From HXMU1420-13 sp963691715 (GTDB lineage: Bacteria; Bacteroidota; Rhodothermia; Balneolales; Balneolaceae), in the NCBI GenBank assembly GCA_963691715.1, contig OY829281.1, positions 3,038,001 through 3,102,000 on the forward strand: a stretch of DNA of 64,000 nucleotides, in the 5' to 3' direction. A program made the position numbers and the translations under genes. Positions 28,195 through 38,269 of the stretch are shown here, piece after piece (the stretch's first letter is position 1; each line of letters opens with the position of its first letter). Below the pieces are notes generated by a model. It saw nothing but the letters and a program-made list of their open reading frames with translations. It had not been told where the DNA came from and made no database searches.

Positions 28195-28812
28195 TTAAAG
28201 TCTTATTATATGATCGCATAACTTAATTTCTTTAGGATCATTCGAAGCTAGAATAATCAATTTATTCTTTGCTTTTTGCATATTCACTATTTTTTTTACT
28301 AAGTCATGTCCAGTTTTATCCAAGTTAGAACCTGGTTCATCCAAAAAAAGAACATCGGGCTTTCTAATAAGGGCAGCGGCAATTTTAATTCGCTGTTTTT
28401 GGCCAGTTGAAAGGGATTTAAACAATGTTGTTCGAAAATCTTTCATTTGAACTTGGTCAATTTGACTATTTATGTGTGTCATTTGAATGGGCAGACCTGC
28501 AACTTGAAGCAAAAATTCTAGGTTCTCATAAGAAGTTAATTCATCATATAGATTGATATATGGAGCAGTATAGCCCATATTATTTTTTATGTCTTCTTTT
28601 GATAATTCAAATTCTTGCCGCATCCAACGAATTTTACCAGTCTGAGCTCGAGTTAAATATGCAAGACATTTTAATAATGTTGATTTACCACTCCCATTTG
28701 AGCCTACGATCCCAAGAACACCATCTTTATGCTCAAAACTTAGATCAGAAAAAATTACTGTTTTATTATACCGCTTCGTTAGCCCTTTTACGCTTAAAGA
28801 AATCATATCCAA
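28195..28812 (-). CDS. ABC transporter ATP-binding protein, CcmA-like, with altered Q- and H-loops
   Basis: A single 205-residue ABC ATPase. Walker A GSNGSGKST (37-45), the signature LSTGQKQR (134-141) and Walker B DVLFLDEP (153-160) are intact. The switch-histidine position reads LASNDP, with Asn in place of His, and the usual Q-loop Gln is not seen in MGYTAPYINLYDELT. Size and style recall CcmA of heme export and similar short ATPases. No permease gene is adjacent, so the partner must be elsewhere. ATP binding is likely; hydrolysis could be weak. Confidence 0.75.
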   Translation of the reverse strand: MDMISLSVKGLTKRYNKTVIFSDLSFEHKDGVLGIVGSNGSGKSTLLKCLAYLTRAQTGKIRWMRQEFELSKEDIKNNMGYTAPYINLYDELTSYENLEFLLQVAGLPIQMTHINSQIDQVQMKDFRTTLFKSLSTGQKQRIKIAAALIRKPDVLFLDEPGSNLDKTGHDLVKKIVNMQKAKNKLIILASNDPKEIKLCDHIIRL

Positions 28813-28899
28813 AGTTAATAATGTGTGAATAGATAAGGAATGGTAAAATTCATTTAATTCTCAACATTTATTAATGTAAATAAGTTGGAATGAGAATTA

Positions 28900-30501
28900 A
28901 TGCGCATTAAATTGATTGCAATCTTTACAATACATATGCAGAAAATAATTGATCAAATAACAAAAAGATTAGCATTACTCATTAACAAAGAGATAGAGTT
29001 CTATACATATGAAGATTTAGTAGCAACAAAAATACCAGATTTTATTATAGAGCGTATTCGTATAGCTTTGGAAGCAAAAGTACGTGATGAACTAAGTAAT
29101 TTTACAAATTCCTGGGTAGATTACTCAAATCAAAACGTGCAGGATGCGTGGGAAAATTTCATTAAACAAGCCCTTAGTGCATCAAATATGCCGAGAGATC
29201 ACTTAGAAGAATCTCTAAAGTATGCGGTTCAAGATGCTATAAATGTTATGATTGAACCGCGAAAATATATGGGGAACTATATATTTCGGGAAGATAACAT
29301 GCTACATCTAAAAGAATTAGAATATCGATGTGCTCAATTAACCATATACAAACATTTTGGAGCAGCTATTCCCATGTATATGAAGAAAAAAAGACTAGAA
29401 CGCATAAGCAAGGTTAAATGTATATCGTTGATTCAGAAAATCGATACTAAATTGGTAGCTACTTATAAACCTGAAGATTGGATACAAAAATTAGAACAAT
29501 TATTCATTTTATGTGATGGAAAAGTATATCCTAAATTATTATCCACGTTTTTTAATGATAAAAATCTACCTCGTATTGCAGAGAAGTTTACTAAGTATGA
29601 TCAACCGCTTTCTAAAACAGATATTATAAGCATTTTATCTACAAAAGAGATTGAAGAAACATACAGCGATGAACAGATTGTAGAAGAATTACCAATGGAT
29701 GGGTCGATATCCGAACTCTCTTCAGAAAAAATGATAGAGGACTCAGGTCCTGAAAATGAGACTAATCTCAGTTTAAATAAAAATATATTTGAGCAAGAAA
29801 TTGAAGAAACATCTATAGAAATAGATAATGATATAGCTCGTGAAATTGAACAGAGTCCTGTAGAATCTTTAAATGAGTTATTTATAGGTGAAAATGATGA
29901 TGATCCTACATCTGAAAATACAAAAGAGAGTACTACGCATACCAAAATGTTAATACATATTGACTCGAAAGAAGTATTAGATGATGACGAGAATAGTCTT
30001 TCAAAGTTAGATCAAAGTAGTGAACCTGCTATTGATATAACTGATTCTAAGGCAGAAATGGAAGAACTTACACATTCTGAGAGTGACCAACCTATGTGGG
30101 CACAATTTCTAAGTCCTGATCACAATGATTTGGTCATGGATGAAAACGAAACATCATTAAGAGATACAGAATTTCTCAATGAGGATGCTGAAATTATTGT
30201 AAATGATACGTTTGAAAATGAAATATTTGAAGATGTTGGTACAGAAACTAACGATTCTATACAAAGAGTATCAGTTCTGAGAGACCTATTATACGATCGG
30301 GAACTAGAATTCTTAGAAGTAATCTTCAAATCAAAAGAAACAGAATTTGAGTCTGCATTGATAACACTAAGCACATGTACCAACTGGAAAGAAGCTTCAA
30401 ACTTTATTCAAAATGACATTTTTGAAAAAAATAATGTGGATTTATTATCTGGAGTAACAGTTGATTTTACTGATCGAATGCACCGATATTTCCACGCTTA
30501 A
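28900..30501 (+). CDS. unknown protein with a helical N-terminal domain and a long acidic region
   Basis: No family was recognised. Residues 15-235 are helix-rich and folded-looking (KIIDQITKRLALLINKEIEF, ALEAKVRDELSNF). Residues about 245-450 are highly acidic and low in complexity, with many Glu, Asp and Ser, so probably disordered. The last 75 residues become helical again (LYDRELEFLEVIFKSKETEF, CTNWKEASNFIQNDIF). There is no signal peptide. The ATG at 28900 has a GGAATGAG-like site upstream; the ATG at 28936 is an alternative that would remove an odd hydrophobic start. It ends 18 bp before the carboxyltransferase gene and is probably in its operon. Confidence 0.6.
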   Translation: MRIKLIAIFTIHMQKIIDQITKRLALLINKEIEFYTYEDLVATKIPDFIIERIRIALEAKVRDELSNFTNSWVDYSNQNVQDAWENFIKQALSASNMPRDHLEESLKYAVQDAINVMIEPRKYMGNYIFREDNMLHLKELEYRCAQLTIYKHFGAAIPMYMKKKRLERISKVKCISLIQKIDTKLVATYKPEDWIQKLEQLFILCDGKVYPKLLSTFFNDKNLPRIAEKFTKYDQPLSKTDIISILSTKEIEETYSDEQIVEELPMDGSISELSSEKMIEDSGPENETNLSLNKNIFEQEIEETSIEIDNDIAREIEQSPVESLNELFIGENDDDPTSENTKESTTHTKMLIHIDSKEVLDDDENSLSKLDQSSEPAIDITDSKAEMEELTHSESDQPMWAQFLSPDHNDLVMDENETSLRDTEFLNEDAEIIVNDTFENEIFEDVGTETNDSIQRVSVLRDLLYDRELEFLEVIFKSKETEFESALITLSTCTNWKEASNFIQNDIFEKNNVDLLSGVTVDFTDRMHRYFHA

Positions 30502-30519
30502 TCTTTTCAAGGAGTATAA

Positions 30520-32070
30520 ATGAAATCAAATGATAAAGTAGAACGTCTAAAAAAAATGCGTACTGAAGCTTTGAAAGGTGGAGGTGAAGTACGAATTGAA
30601 AAACAACATGCTAAAGGTAAATTGACCGCGCGCGAGAGACTACATTTATTGTTAGATAAAGGTTCATTTGAAGAAATTGATGCATTTGTGACCCACCGAA
30701 GTTCAGCTTTCGGATTGGAAAAACAAAAAATATTGGGGGATGGAATTGTAACAGGATATGGTAAAATAAATGATCGTCCTGTTTATGTATTTAGTCAAGA
30801 TTTTACAGTGTTTGGGGGATCTCTTTCTGAAACTTTTGCAGAAAAAATGTGCAAAGTGATGGATCTTGCGATAAAGAATGGGATTCCAGTAATTGGCTTA
30901 AATGATTCGGGTGGAGCTAGAATACAAGAAGGGGTATCCTCACTAGGAGGATATGCAGAAGTATTTTGGAGAAATAGTATGGCATCAGGTGTGGTTCCAC
31001 AGATTTCGGCAATTATGGGGCCATGTGCGGGTGGAGCAGTTTATAGCCCGGCGTTAACCGATTTTATTTACATGGTAGAAAATACCAGCTATATGTTTGT
31101 AACCGGACCAAACGTAGTAAAAACGGTAACTCATGAAGAAGTTACTTCTGAAGAATTGGGTGGAGCAGATACCCATAATTCAAAATCGGGTGTTGCACAT
31201 TTCTCAGCAGCTAATGATGCGGAATGTTTATATGAAATCAGAAAGTTGATGGGATACATCCCCCAAAATTGTGAAGAAAAAGTCCCAATAATTACTTCAA
31301 AAGATCCAGACGCTACCAAAGTAAAAGCACTAGATGAATTGGTTCCTCTGAATCCGAATAAACCCTATGATATGCATGATGTCATACAGGGTATAGTAGA
31401 TAAAGACTCTTTTTACGAAGTTCATAAAGATTACGCTGAAAATATAATTATTGGTTTTGCACGCCTTGGCGGTCGTTCTATCGGAATAGTTGCCAATCAA
31501 CCTCTATCTTTGGCAGGTGTTTTGGATGTAAGATCCTCGTTAAAAGCTGCTCGATTTGTTCGTTTTTGTGATGCCTTTAATATCCCACTTGTAGTCTTCG
31601 AAGATGTGCCTGGATTCTTACCAGGAACCGATCAGGAGTGGGGCGGAATTATCAAGCATGGTGCAAAATTACTTTATGCATTTTGTGAGGCTACGGTTCC
31701 AAAAATGACGGTGATTACTAGAAAAGCATATGGTGGAGCATACGATGTTATGAACTCAAAGCATATTAGGGCTGATTACAACGTAGCCTGGCCTACCGCT
31801 GAAATAGCGGTTATGGGAACAAAAGGTGCGGTTGAAATTATTTTCCGAAAAGAAATTTCTACAGCGGATGATCCGGAAGCTAAGCAAGCTGAATTAGAAA
31901 CAAAATATGGGGAAGAGTTTGCGCATCCATATAGAGCAGCAGCCAGAGGTTTTATTGATGATGTAATTCTTCCTTCTGAAACCCGTGACAAGTTGATAAA
32001 AGCCCTAGAATTTTGCCAACATAAAGTAGATAGGGTGCCAAAGAAAAAACACGATAATTTACCGCTTTAG
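30520..32070 (+). CDS. acyl-CoA carboxylase carboxyltransferase (propionyl-CoA carboxylase beta-type)
   Basis: Transfers carboxyl from biotin to an acyl-CoA (propionyl- or methylcrotonyl-type) in the cytoplasm. It has two crotonase-like halves; the N-terminal half has GKLTARERLHLLLDKGSFEE and NDSGGARIQEGV with the GPCAGGAVYSPAL acyl-CoA site, and the C-terminal half has the PLVVFEDVPGFLPG and RKAYGGAYDVMNS biotin-site motifs. The length of 516 residues is normal for PccB/MmdA. A strong AAGGAG site lies 7 bp before the ATG. No biotin-carboxylase subunit is in the window, so its partner is encoded elsewhere. Exact substrate is inferred only. Confidence 0.9.
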   Translation: MKSNDKVERLKKMRTEALKGGGEVRIEKQHAKGKLTARERLHLLLDKGSFEEIDAFVTHRSSAFGLEKQKILGDGIVTGYGKINDRPVYVFSQDFTVFGGSLSETFAEKMCKVMDLAIKNGIPVIGLNDSGGARIQEGVSSLGGYAEVFWRNSMASGVVPQISAIMGPCAGGAVYSPALTDFIYMVENTSYMFVTGPNVVKTVTHEEVTSEELGGADTHNSKSGVAHFSAANDAECLYEIRKLMGYIPQNCEEKVPIITSKDPDATKVKALDELVPLNPNKPYDMHDVIQGIVDKDSFYEVHKDYAENIIIGFARLGGRSIGIVANQPLSLAGVLDVRSSLKAARFVRFCDAFNIPLVVFEDVPGFLPGTDQEWGGIIKHGAKLLYAFCEATVPKMTVITRKAYGGAYDVMNSKHIRADYNVAWPTAEIAVMGTKGAVEIIFRKEISTADDPEAKQAELETKYGEEFAHPYRAAARGFIDDVILPSETRDKLIKALEFCQHKVDRVPKKKHDNLPL

Positions 32071-32136
32071 AAAAATTGAATATTGAAATTCCAATATGAA
32101 CTCCGAAGTTCATTGTTCTCTTTCGATGTTGGATAT

Positions 32137-33579
32137 TCATTCTAAACTTTTAGCAACATCGCGAATGACAGTTAACAAATAATCGATGTCTTCTTTTTGT
32201 TTTCTGTGATTGATGATGCAGGCTCGAATCACGAAATCGCTATTTAATTTTGTGCCAGTAATGAATACCCTTCCATCTTTCTCTAAAGCAGAGATAAGAT
32301 TCTGGTTTAATTTTGTGATTTCCTTTTCGTTTGTAAGTGTTCCTACATATCGGAAGCAAGAAACTGCTAAATGAGAACGAGCCATGAGTTCAAAGTCATC
32401 TGAAGCTACAATCTGATCAGAGAGATAATGCGTAAGGTCAATGTCTTTTTGGATCATCTCACGAATTCGCCGCATTCCATACATTTTCAGTGACATCCAA
32501 ATTTTTAATGATTTCGCATTTCTAGACAATTGAAAAGTATGCTCATTGAAATCAAGACGGCCTTCATGTTCAAGAGAAGTGTCCAAATAATCGGCTTTTT
32601 TGAAATAGGCTGATCGAAGAGTAGTCCAGTTTTTAACTAACACACATCCTACTTCAAAAGGTTGATATAGCCATTTGTGAAAGTCCATCGCGACAGAATC
32701 TGCTCTTTCAATTCCGGCATATTCTTGATTTGTAGAGTCCAAACATGCAGCCAATCCACCATATGCTCCATCCACATGAAACCAACAATCATACTTTTTG
32801 GCTAAATCAGCAAGTGCATTTAAATCATCAATCGCTCCAGTGTTCACAGTTCCAGCAGTTCCAATCATACAAAAAGGTTCAAACCCTTTGTTTAGGTCGT
32901 TCTGTATTTCAGATTCTAATGCATCCACATTGATTGTGAAATCAGGGTTACAATCAATTTTTCGAAGCTGATTACTCCCAATTCCTAAAAACTCAGCACT
33001 TTTATCAACACAACCGTGCACTTCATTAGAAGCGTAAATGGTAAAAGGCTTTTGATTGAACAATCCTTTCTTGCGGATATCATTTTTCTCAAAAAAGATA
33101 TTTCTGGCTATGGTAAGTCCATGAAGATTGGCAGCTGAACCTCCGCTAACTAAAACACCGCCGACATTTTCATTGTAGCCAATCATGTCTGCTCCCCACT
33201 GAACCACTCTCTTTTCAATTTCGGAAATCGAAGGACTCAAATGCCATTTACCAACATTTTGATTGATTGTCGATGCCAGCATTTCAGCAATTATAGACAT
33301 CTGATTTCCGCCGGCCATCACATAAGCGTACATGTGTTTGCCAAGGTTATCAGTGGCAGTATCGGTTATTTTTTCTTTGGTGATTTGTAGAACTTGTTTA
33401 AAATCTATACCATCTTCAGGTAATTTTTCATTAAACCATGATTCTATTTCTTTTTGGGGATAATCATGGAAAGCTTTTCGGTGACCAAAATTATCAAATT
33501 TGTCAAGTATAATCTCTGATGCCTGAGAAATTAATTGTTCGAATTCCTCTCTACTTAGATCTAAAGAACTACTACTCAT
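32137..33579 (-). CDS. PLP-dependent group II amino-acid decarboxylase
   Basis: Type I fold, aromatic-amino-acid/glutamate-decarboxylase-like family. The phosphate-binding SGGSAANL (145-152), the stacking His189, Asp270 in WFHVDGAYG and the Schiff-base lysine Lys302 in DFHKWLY are all present. The length of 480 residues is normal. The substrate cannot be fixed from sequence: candidates include tyrosine, tryptophan, 2,4-diaminobutyrate and aspartate. It ends convergently with the carboxyltransferase gene and starts 3 bp after the thioesterase gene, so the two minus-strand genes are co-transcribed. Confidence 0.88.
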   Translation of the reverse strand: MSSSSLDLSREEFEQLISQASEIILDKFDNFGHRKAFHDYPQKEIESWFNEKLPEDGIDFKQVLQITKEKITDTATDNLGKHMYAYVMAGGNQMSIIAEMLASTINQNVGKWHLSPSISEIEKRVVQWGADMIGYNENVGGVLVSGGSAANLHGLTIARNIFFEKNDIRKKGLFNQKPFTIYASNEVHGCVDKSAEFLGIGSNQLRKIDCNPDFTINVDALESEIQNDLNKGFEPFCMIGTAGTVNTGAIDDLNALADLAKKYDCWFHVDGAYGGLAACLDSTNQEYAGIERADSVAMDFHKWLYQPFEVGCVLVKNWTTLRSAYFKKADYLDTSLEHEGRLDFNEHTFQLSRNAKSLKIWMSLKMYGMRRIREMIQKDIDLTHYLSDQIVASDDFELMARSHLAVSCFRYVGTLTNEKEITKLNQNLISALEKDGRVFITGTKLNSDFVIRACIINHRKQKEDIDYLLTVIRDVAKSLE

Positions 33580-33582
33580 TAT

Positions 33583-33948
33583 TCACTTTCTATCAATAAT
33601 TGCTAACGTACATCGAGAGGTGCATACTAATTTCCCTCGATTATCATTAATTTTTGTCTCCCATACATGTAACGTCCGTCCAATTTGTATAGGCTTAGCA
33701 ACTCCAATTACTTTACCACCTTCAGCCACAGATCGGTGATGATTAGCATTAATCTCAATTCCGACCGCAGTTTTTGTATCTGGGATATTTAACCACCCAC
33801 CTATCGAACAAAGGGTCTCAGCTAGCACAACAGAAGCACCACCATGCAGAATTCTAAAGGGCTGAACAGTTCTAGAATCTACGGGCATTTCAGCTATAAG
33901 CTCTTCTCTACTAATCTTCAAAAAGTCGATTCCAAGCGTATGAGCCAT
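33583..33948 (-). CDS. PaaI/4HBT hot-dog-fold thioesterase
   Basis: A single hot-dog domain of 121 residues. The active-site helix region FRILHGGASVVLAETLCSIG carries the HGG motif of PaaI/YdiI-like acyl-CoA thioesterases, which hydrolyse acyl-CoAs and recycle CoA. It is followed within 3 bp by the PLP decarboxylase gene on the same strand and divergent from the fatty-acid degradation operon at 34105, so a role in acyl-CoA housekeeping is plausible but inferred. Confidence 0.85.
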   Translation of the reverse strand: MAHTLGIDFLKISREELIAEMPVDSRTVQPFRILHGGASVVLAETLCSIGGWLNIPDTKTAVGIEINANHHRSVAEGGKVIGVAKPIQIGRTLHVWETKINDNRGKLVCTSRCTLAIIDRK

Positions 33949-34104
33949 GTTTTAGGCTGATTTTCAAATAAATCAGCGACCTTATTTTTGACGTTTTTAT
34001 CAATCTCCATAAATATTTGCTTAACACCGTTAAGTTACGTAATTATTTGTTGGAACCGCTTTCTTATGTACATTCACATAAATACGGTTTTTTTTAATTA
34101 ATCA

Positions 34105-35919
34105 ATGGAAAGTATGAAATATGAACCAGCAGTAGTACCGCTTTTAATTGATGAGCGGTTAAAAAAAAATAAATTGGGAATTGTAGCTGCAGTAAAACGT
34201 AATGGACAGTGGCTTGAAACCAGCGTAGACGATTTCCGTGATAAAGTAAAAAATTTAGGACTTGGCTTGTATTCGTTGGGTGTACGTAAAGGAGATCGGG
34301 TCTCCATTCATTCAGAAAATTCTACCGAATGGTTGATTTGTGACCAAGCAGTTTTATCAATCGGGGCGGTCAATGTTGCCATATATACTACTCAGCCTGC
34401 AGATCAAATTACTTATATCCTAGAAAATTCGGAGGCAAAAGTACACATTGTATCGAATGACAAATTATTTGAGGAAACAAAACCTTTAATAAAGCCCATC
34501 AAAACAGTTACTTCTATAATTTCAATCCTTCCATCTGTTCATAAAAAATTACTCGGCTTCGAACAAGTAATGGAAATGGGTAGAAATCTTGATAGGGAAA
34601 ATCCAGCCTTATTTGAAGAGTTACGGAATGCGATAAAACCCGAAGATCTTGCTAATATAAATTATACATCTGGAACAACAGGTGTACCAAAAGGGGTGAT
34701 GTTAACCCATATGAATTTAGCATCTAATACCATAGCATCTGCAGGAAGAATGCCCTTTAATACTGAAGTGATTGATCGACCTAAGATTCTTTCATATTTA
34801 CCACTAGCACACATGTTAGAACGGATTGCATCCTATCTCTATTTACACGAAGGTGGTAGTATTTATTATGTTGAGGATATTAATGATTTTAAAACAGACC
34901 TCATCGAAATCAAGCCAATCTATTTCGCAACAGTACCTAGATTGCTTGAAAAAATTATGACAGGTATTAAGGTTAAAGGGCAAGAGTTAAAGGGCCTAAA
35001 AAAGAGCTTATACTATTGGGCTATTAATTTGGCAGAAGGGTTTGATCCTGAGCACCCTCCTAATGGTTTGAATGCAGTGAAGTGGAACATTGCTGATAAG
35101 CTGATTTTTTCAAAATTTAGAGCAGGTCTAGGAGGTAATTTACTAGGAAGCACGGTGGGTGGAGCAGCTTTGGAGCCGTCTGTAATGAGATTTTTTAATG
35201 GTATAGGTTTAAAAGTTGGGATGGGTTATGGCTTAACAGAAACCTCGCCAGTTATGACCTCAAGTATGCCTAATCAAATTAGAATAGGATCAGCAGGATT
35301 ACCATTAGAAGATGTTGAAATTCGAATTGCTGAGGATGGAGAGATTCAAACAATCGGACCAAACATAATGAAAGGATATTATAAATTACCTGATAAAACT
35401 GCTGAAGTAATGACGGATGATGGTTGGTTTTGTACTGGTGATATCGGATACATTGATCATGAGGGGTGGTTATTTATCACTGACAGAAAGAAATCGATGT
35501 TTAAGTTGTCTACTGGTAAATATGTTGCTCCTCAACCAATTGAAAACTCATTAATGAATAGTGGATTTATTGATCAAGCAATGGTAATTGGGAGTCAAGA
35601 AAAATTCTGTGCGGCTTTAATTATCCCAGATTGGAAAAATATAAAAAAGAGATTTGAACATAATGGGTATGAATTTCCCACAGAAAATTTAACCGAGAAT
35701 AAACATATCATTCAACGGGTACAAAAAGAGGTAGATAAAGTGAATGCAAATCTCCCACATTGGGAAAAAGTTAAAAAATTCATTTTAATCGAAAAGCCAT
35801 TTTCGATAGATAAAGGGGAATTAACCCCGAAAATGAGTATTAGAAGAAATGTAGTTAAAGAAAACAATAAAGAGTTGATATCTAACTTATATGTCGATTC
35901 TGAAACATCAATTATATGA
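34105..35919 (+). CDS. long-chain-fatty-acid-CoA ligase (AMP-forming)
   Basis: Activates fatty acids to acyl-CoA at the start of beta-oxidation. The AMP-binding signature YTSGTTGVPKG is at about 187-197, GYGLTETSPV near 374, and the TGDIGYIDHEGWLFITDRKK hinge motif near 445. The length of 604 residues matches the FAD15-like group common in Bacteroidota. It is first in a four-gene operon, overlapping the next gene by 4 bp (ATGA). Confidence 0.93.
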   Translation: MESMKYEPAVVPLLIDERLKKNKLGIVAAVKRNGQWLETSVDDFRDKVKNLGLGLYSLGVRKGDRVSIHSENSTEWLICDQAVLSIGAVNVAIYTTQPADQITYILENSEAKVHIVSNDKLFEETKPLIKPIKTVTSIISILPSVHKKLLGFEQVMEMGRNLDRENPALFEELRNAIKPEDLANINYTSGTTGVPKGVMLTHMNLASNTIASAGRMPFNTEVIDRPKILSYLPLAHMLERIASYLYLHEGGSIYYVEDINDFKTDLIEIKPIYFATVPRLLEKIMTGIKVKGQELKGLKKSLYYWAINLAEGFDPEHPPNGLNAVKWNIADKLIFSKFRAGLGGNLLGSTVGGAALEPSVMRFFNGIGLKVGMGYGLTETSPVMTSSMPNQIRIGSAGLPLEDVEIRIAEDGEIQTIGPNIMKGYYKLPDKTAEVMTDDGWFCTGDIGYIDHEGWLFITDRKKSMFKLSTGKYVAPQPIENSLMNSGFIDQAMVIGSQEKFCAALIIPDWKNIKKRFEHNGYEFPTENLTENKHIIQRVQKEVDKVNANLPHWEKVKKFILIEKPFSIDKGELTPKMSIRRNVVKENNKELISNLYVDSETSII

Positions 35920-38267
35920 AAGCCTTTAGAAAAATTAGAAAAGTTGCTGTACTAGGTTCGGGGGTAATGGGTAGCCAAATAGCGGCTCATTGTATAAATG
36001 CAGGCCTCGAAGTATTGTTATTAGATTTAAAAAGTGAGGATCGGAATCGACCTAATAAAATTGCCGAAGAAAGTTTAAAAAAGATACTAAAATTAAAACC
36101 AGCACCATTTGCAGACCCAGATTTTGGTAAATTAATTCAAGTTGGAAATTTTGATGATGATTTTGATAAACTTTCAGAGATTGACTGGATTTGTGAGGTT
36201 GTTATTGAAAGGATGGACATAAAACAGGATTTATTAGCCAAAATTGATTCTATTCGTCCAGAAAAATGTATTGTGAGTTCAAATACCTCAGGTCTCCCCA
36301 TATCTGAGATCTCAACTCATTGTTCCGCATCACTTAAAGAGCACTTTCTAGGCACACATTTTTTTAATCCTCCAAGATATATGCATTTATTGGAGCTGAT
36401 ACCTATTAAAGAGACAAGAAAAGATATTGTGGAAACAATGACTCTTTTTTTTGATCAAGTTCTTGGCAAAGGGGTTGTAGAGTGCAAAGATACCCCAAAC
36501 TTTATCGCAAATAGAATTGGAGTTTATTCTATGGCTAGTTTACTCCCATATTTTTTTAATGGAGAGTTTCGAGCAGAGGATATCGATGTATTGTGTGGAA
36601 CCCTAACTGGGTATTCAAAAGCTGCTTCATTTCGAACCGCAGATATAGCAGGATTAGATGTTTTAGCTCATGTTGCTTCTAATTTGTATCCTACAATACC
36701 AGATGATGAACAAAGAGAGATTTTTAATCTGCCCAGTTCTTTTTTAACAATGGTTCAAAACGGATTAATTGGGAATAAATCTGGTAAAGGTTTTTATAAA
36801 AAAGTACAAACTAAATCAGGTAGAGAATTTCATGTTATAAATCCAAACACGTTAGATTATGAGCCTCAAAAAAAGACTGAATTTGATTCATTAAAACAAG
36901 CAAAAGCTATAAAAAGGCTTGATGATAGATTAAATTTTTTAGTGAATAGTGATACGCGTGAAGGGCATTTCGTTTGGGAGGTACAACGACAATTAATGCT
37001 CTATGCTGCAAATAGAGTTCCTGAAATCTCTAACTCAATCGAAGCCATTGATCGTGCTATGAAATGGGGATTCAATTGGGAATTAGGACCATTTGAAAGA
37101 TGGGATGCAATAGGTATAGAAGAAGCATGTGAGCGAATAAGTAAGCAGGGAATGGAGATTCCTATACTTATTCAAGAAATGCTAGACGAAGGAATTACAA
37201 ATTTCTATAAAGATGGAAAGGTTTATGATCCTATTTCAAAATCAATGATCCAGATTCCACAACAATCTACTAAAGAAATTACTAAATCAAGTGTTTATAG
37301 AAATAAAGCCATATTCGAAAACAATTCAGCAGCACTTCATGACTTAGGCGATGGTATTGCTTTATTTGAATTTCGTACCAAGAATGCCACATTAAACACA
37401 GAACTTGTACAGTCATTAGAACAATCGATTTCCATTATACAGGAAGATTATGAAGGAATGGTTATAAGTCATTGGGGGGCAAATTTTGCTTTTGGTGCTG
37501 ATCTAATGGAAGCAATTACCAAATATAAGCAAGGAGATATCCAAGGCGTATACAAAACAGTTGATGATTTTCAACGTACGGCAGTTGCTTTAAGATATGC
37601 CCCATTTCCAGTTGTTGTAGCTCCATTTGGGATGGCCTTAGGCGGTGGCGCAGAATTTATTATGTATTCAGATAAAGTAGTTGCACATCATGAACTTTAT
37701 ATGGGATTAGTGGAAGTAGGTGTTGGGCTTATTCCTGCAGGAGGAGGCACAACTGAATTACTTAAACGAGCCATGCACAACTTACCCGCAGAAGCAGATC
37801 AACTACCATTTATTAAAGAAGTATTTAAAACTATTGGATTAGCAAAAGTATCTGAAAGTGCAGAAATGGCTAAAAAAATGATGTTACTACCCAGTGATAC
37901 TATTATTGAGATGAATAGAAATAATTTGTTATCAACTGCAAAAGATGTAGCTCTATCAATGATCAATGAGGGATATCATCCACCAAGAAGAATGGAAATA
38001 CCCGTTCATGGGAAGAAAGCTGAGAGCACCTTAAATCTTATGTTATATGTTATGAATGAAGCTGGATTTGCGACGGATTATGACAAAGTAGTTACTGGAA
38101 GAGTAGCTAAAATTCTATCTGGTGGAGGGGTTCTTGAACCACAAATGGTTTCAGAAGAGTATGTATTAGGTCTGGAGCGTGAAGCAATCTATGAATGTTT
38201 AAATGATGAGAGATCTCAAGCTCGTATTGAACATATGCTAAAAACCGGTAAACCATTGAGGAACTAA
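35916..38267 (+). CDS. 3-hydroxyacyl-CoA dehydrogenase / enoyl-CoA hydratase (FadN-type)
   Basis: Bifunctional beta-oxidation enzyme carrying out hydration and NAD-dependent oxidation of acyl-CoAs. The N-terminal Rossmann site VAVLGSGVMGSQIA (about 10-23) and the HFFNPP motif of HAD are followed by the C-terminal helical HAD domain (about 190-400). The crotonase-like domain occupies about 470-690 (MALGGGAEFIMYSDKVVAH, GVGLIPAGGGTTELL). This dehydrogenase-first order is that of Bacillus FadN, the reverse of E. coli FadB. The length of 783 residues fits. It overlaps the ligase gene by 4 bp and precedes the thiolase by 2 bp. Confidence 0.93.
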   Translation: MKAFRKIRKVAVLGSGVMGSQIAAHCINAGLEVLLLDLKSEDRNRPNKIAEESLKKILKLKPAPFADPDFGKLIQVGNFDDDFDKLSEIDWICEVVIERMDIKQDLLAKIDSIRPEKCIVSSNTSGLPISEISTHCSASLKEHFLGTHFFNPPRYMHLLELIPIKETRKDIVETMTLFFDQVLGKGVVECKDTPNFIANRIGVYSMASLLPYFFNGEFRAEDIDVLCGTLTGYSKAASFRTADIAGLDVLAHVASNLYPTIPDDEQREIFNLPSSFLTMVQNGLIGNKSGKGFYKKVQTKSGREFHVINPNTLDYEPQKKTEFDSLKQAKAIKRLDDRLNFLVNSDTREGHFVWEVQRQLMLYAANRVPEISNSIEAIDRAMKWGFNWELGPFERWDAIGIEEACERISKQGMEIPILIQEMLDEGITNFYKDGKVYDPISKSMIQIPQQSTKEITKSSVYRNKAIFENNSAALHDLGDGIALFEFRTKNATLNTELVQSLEQSISIIQEDYEGMVISHWGANFAFGADLMEAITKYKQGDIQGVYKTVDDFQRTAVALRYAPFPVVVAPFGMALGGGAEFIMYSDKVVAHHELYMGLVEVGVGLIPAGGGTTELLKRAMHNLPAEADQLPFIKEVFKTIGLAKVSESAEMAKKMMLLPSDTIIEMNRNNLLSTAKDVALSMINEGYHPPRRMEIPVHGKKAESTLNLMLYVMNEAGFATDYDKVVTGRVAKILSGGGVLEPQMVSEEYVLGLEREAIYECLNDERSQARIEHMLKTGKPLRN

Positions 38268-38269
38268 AT

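Noticed and set aside
29601..29945. 114-codon minus-strand frame opposite the acidic region
   Set aside because: Its Ser-rich composition is the mirror of the Glu/Asp codons on the plus strand; an artefact of composition.
32097..32112. Hairpin TGAACT/AGTTCA between the convergent carboxyltransferase and decarboxylase genes
   Set aside because: Stem of 6 bp with no T run; could be part of a terminator, but too weak to list.
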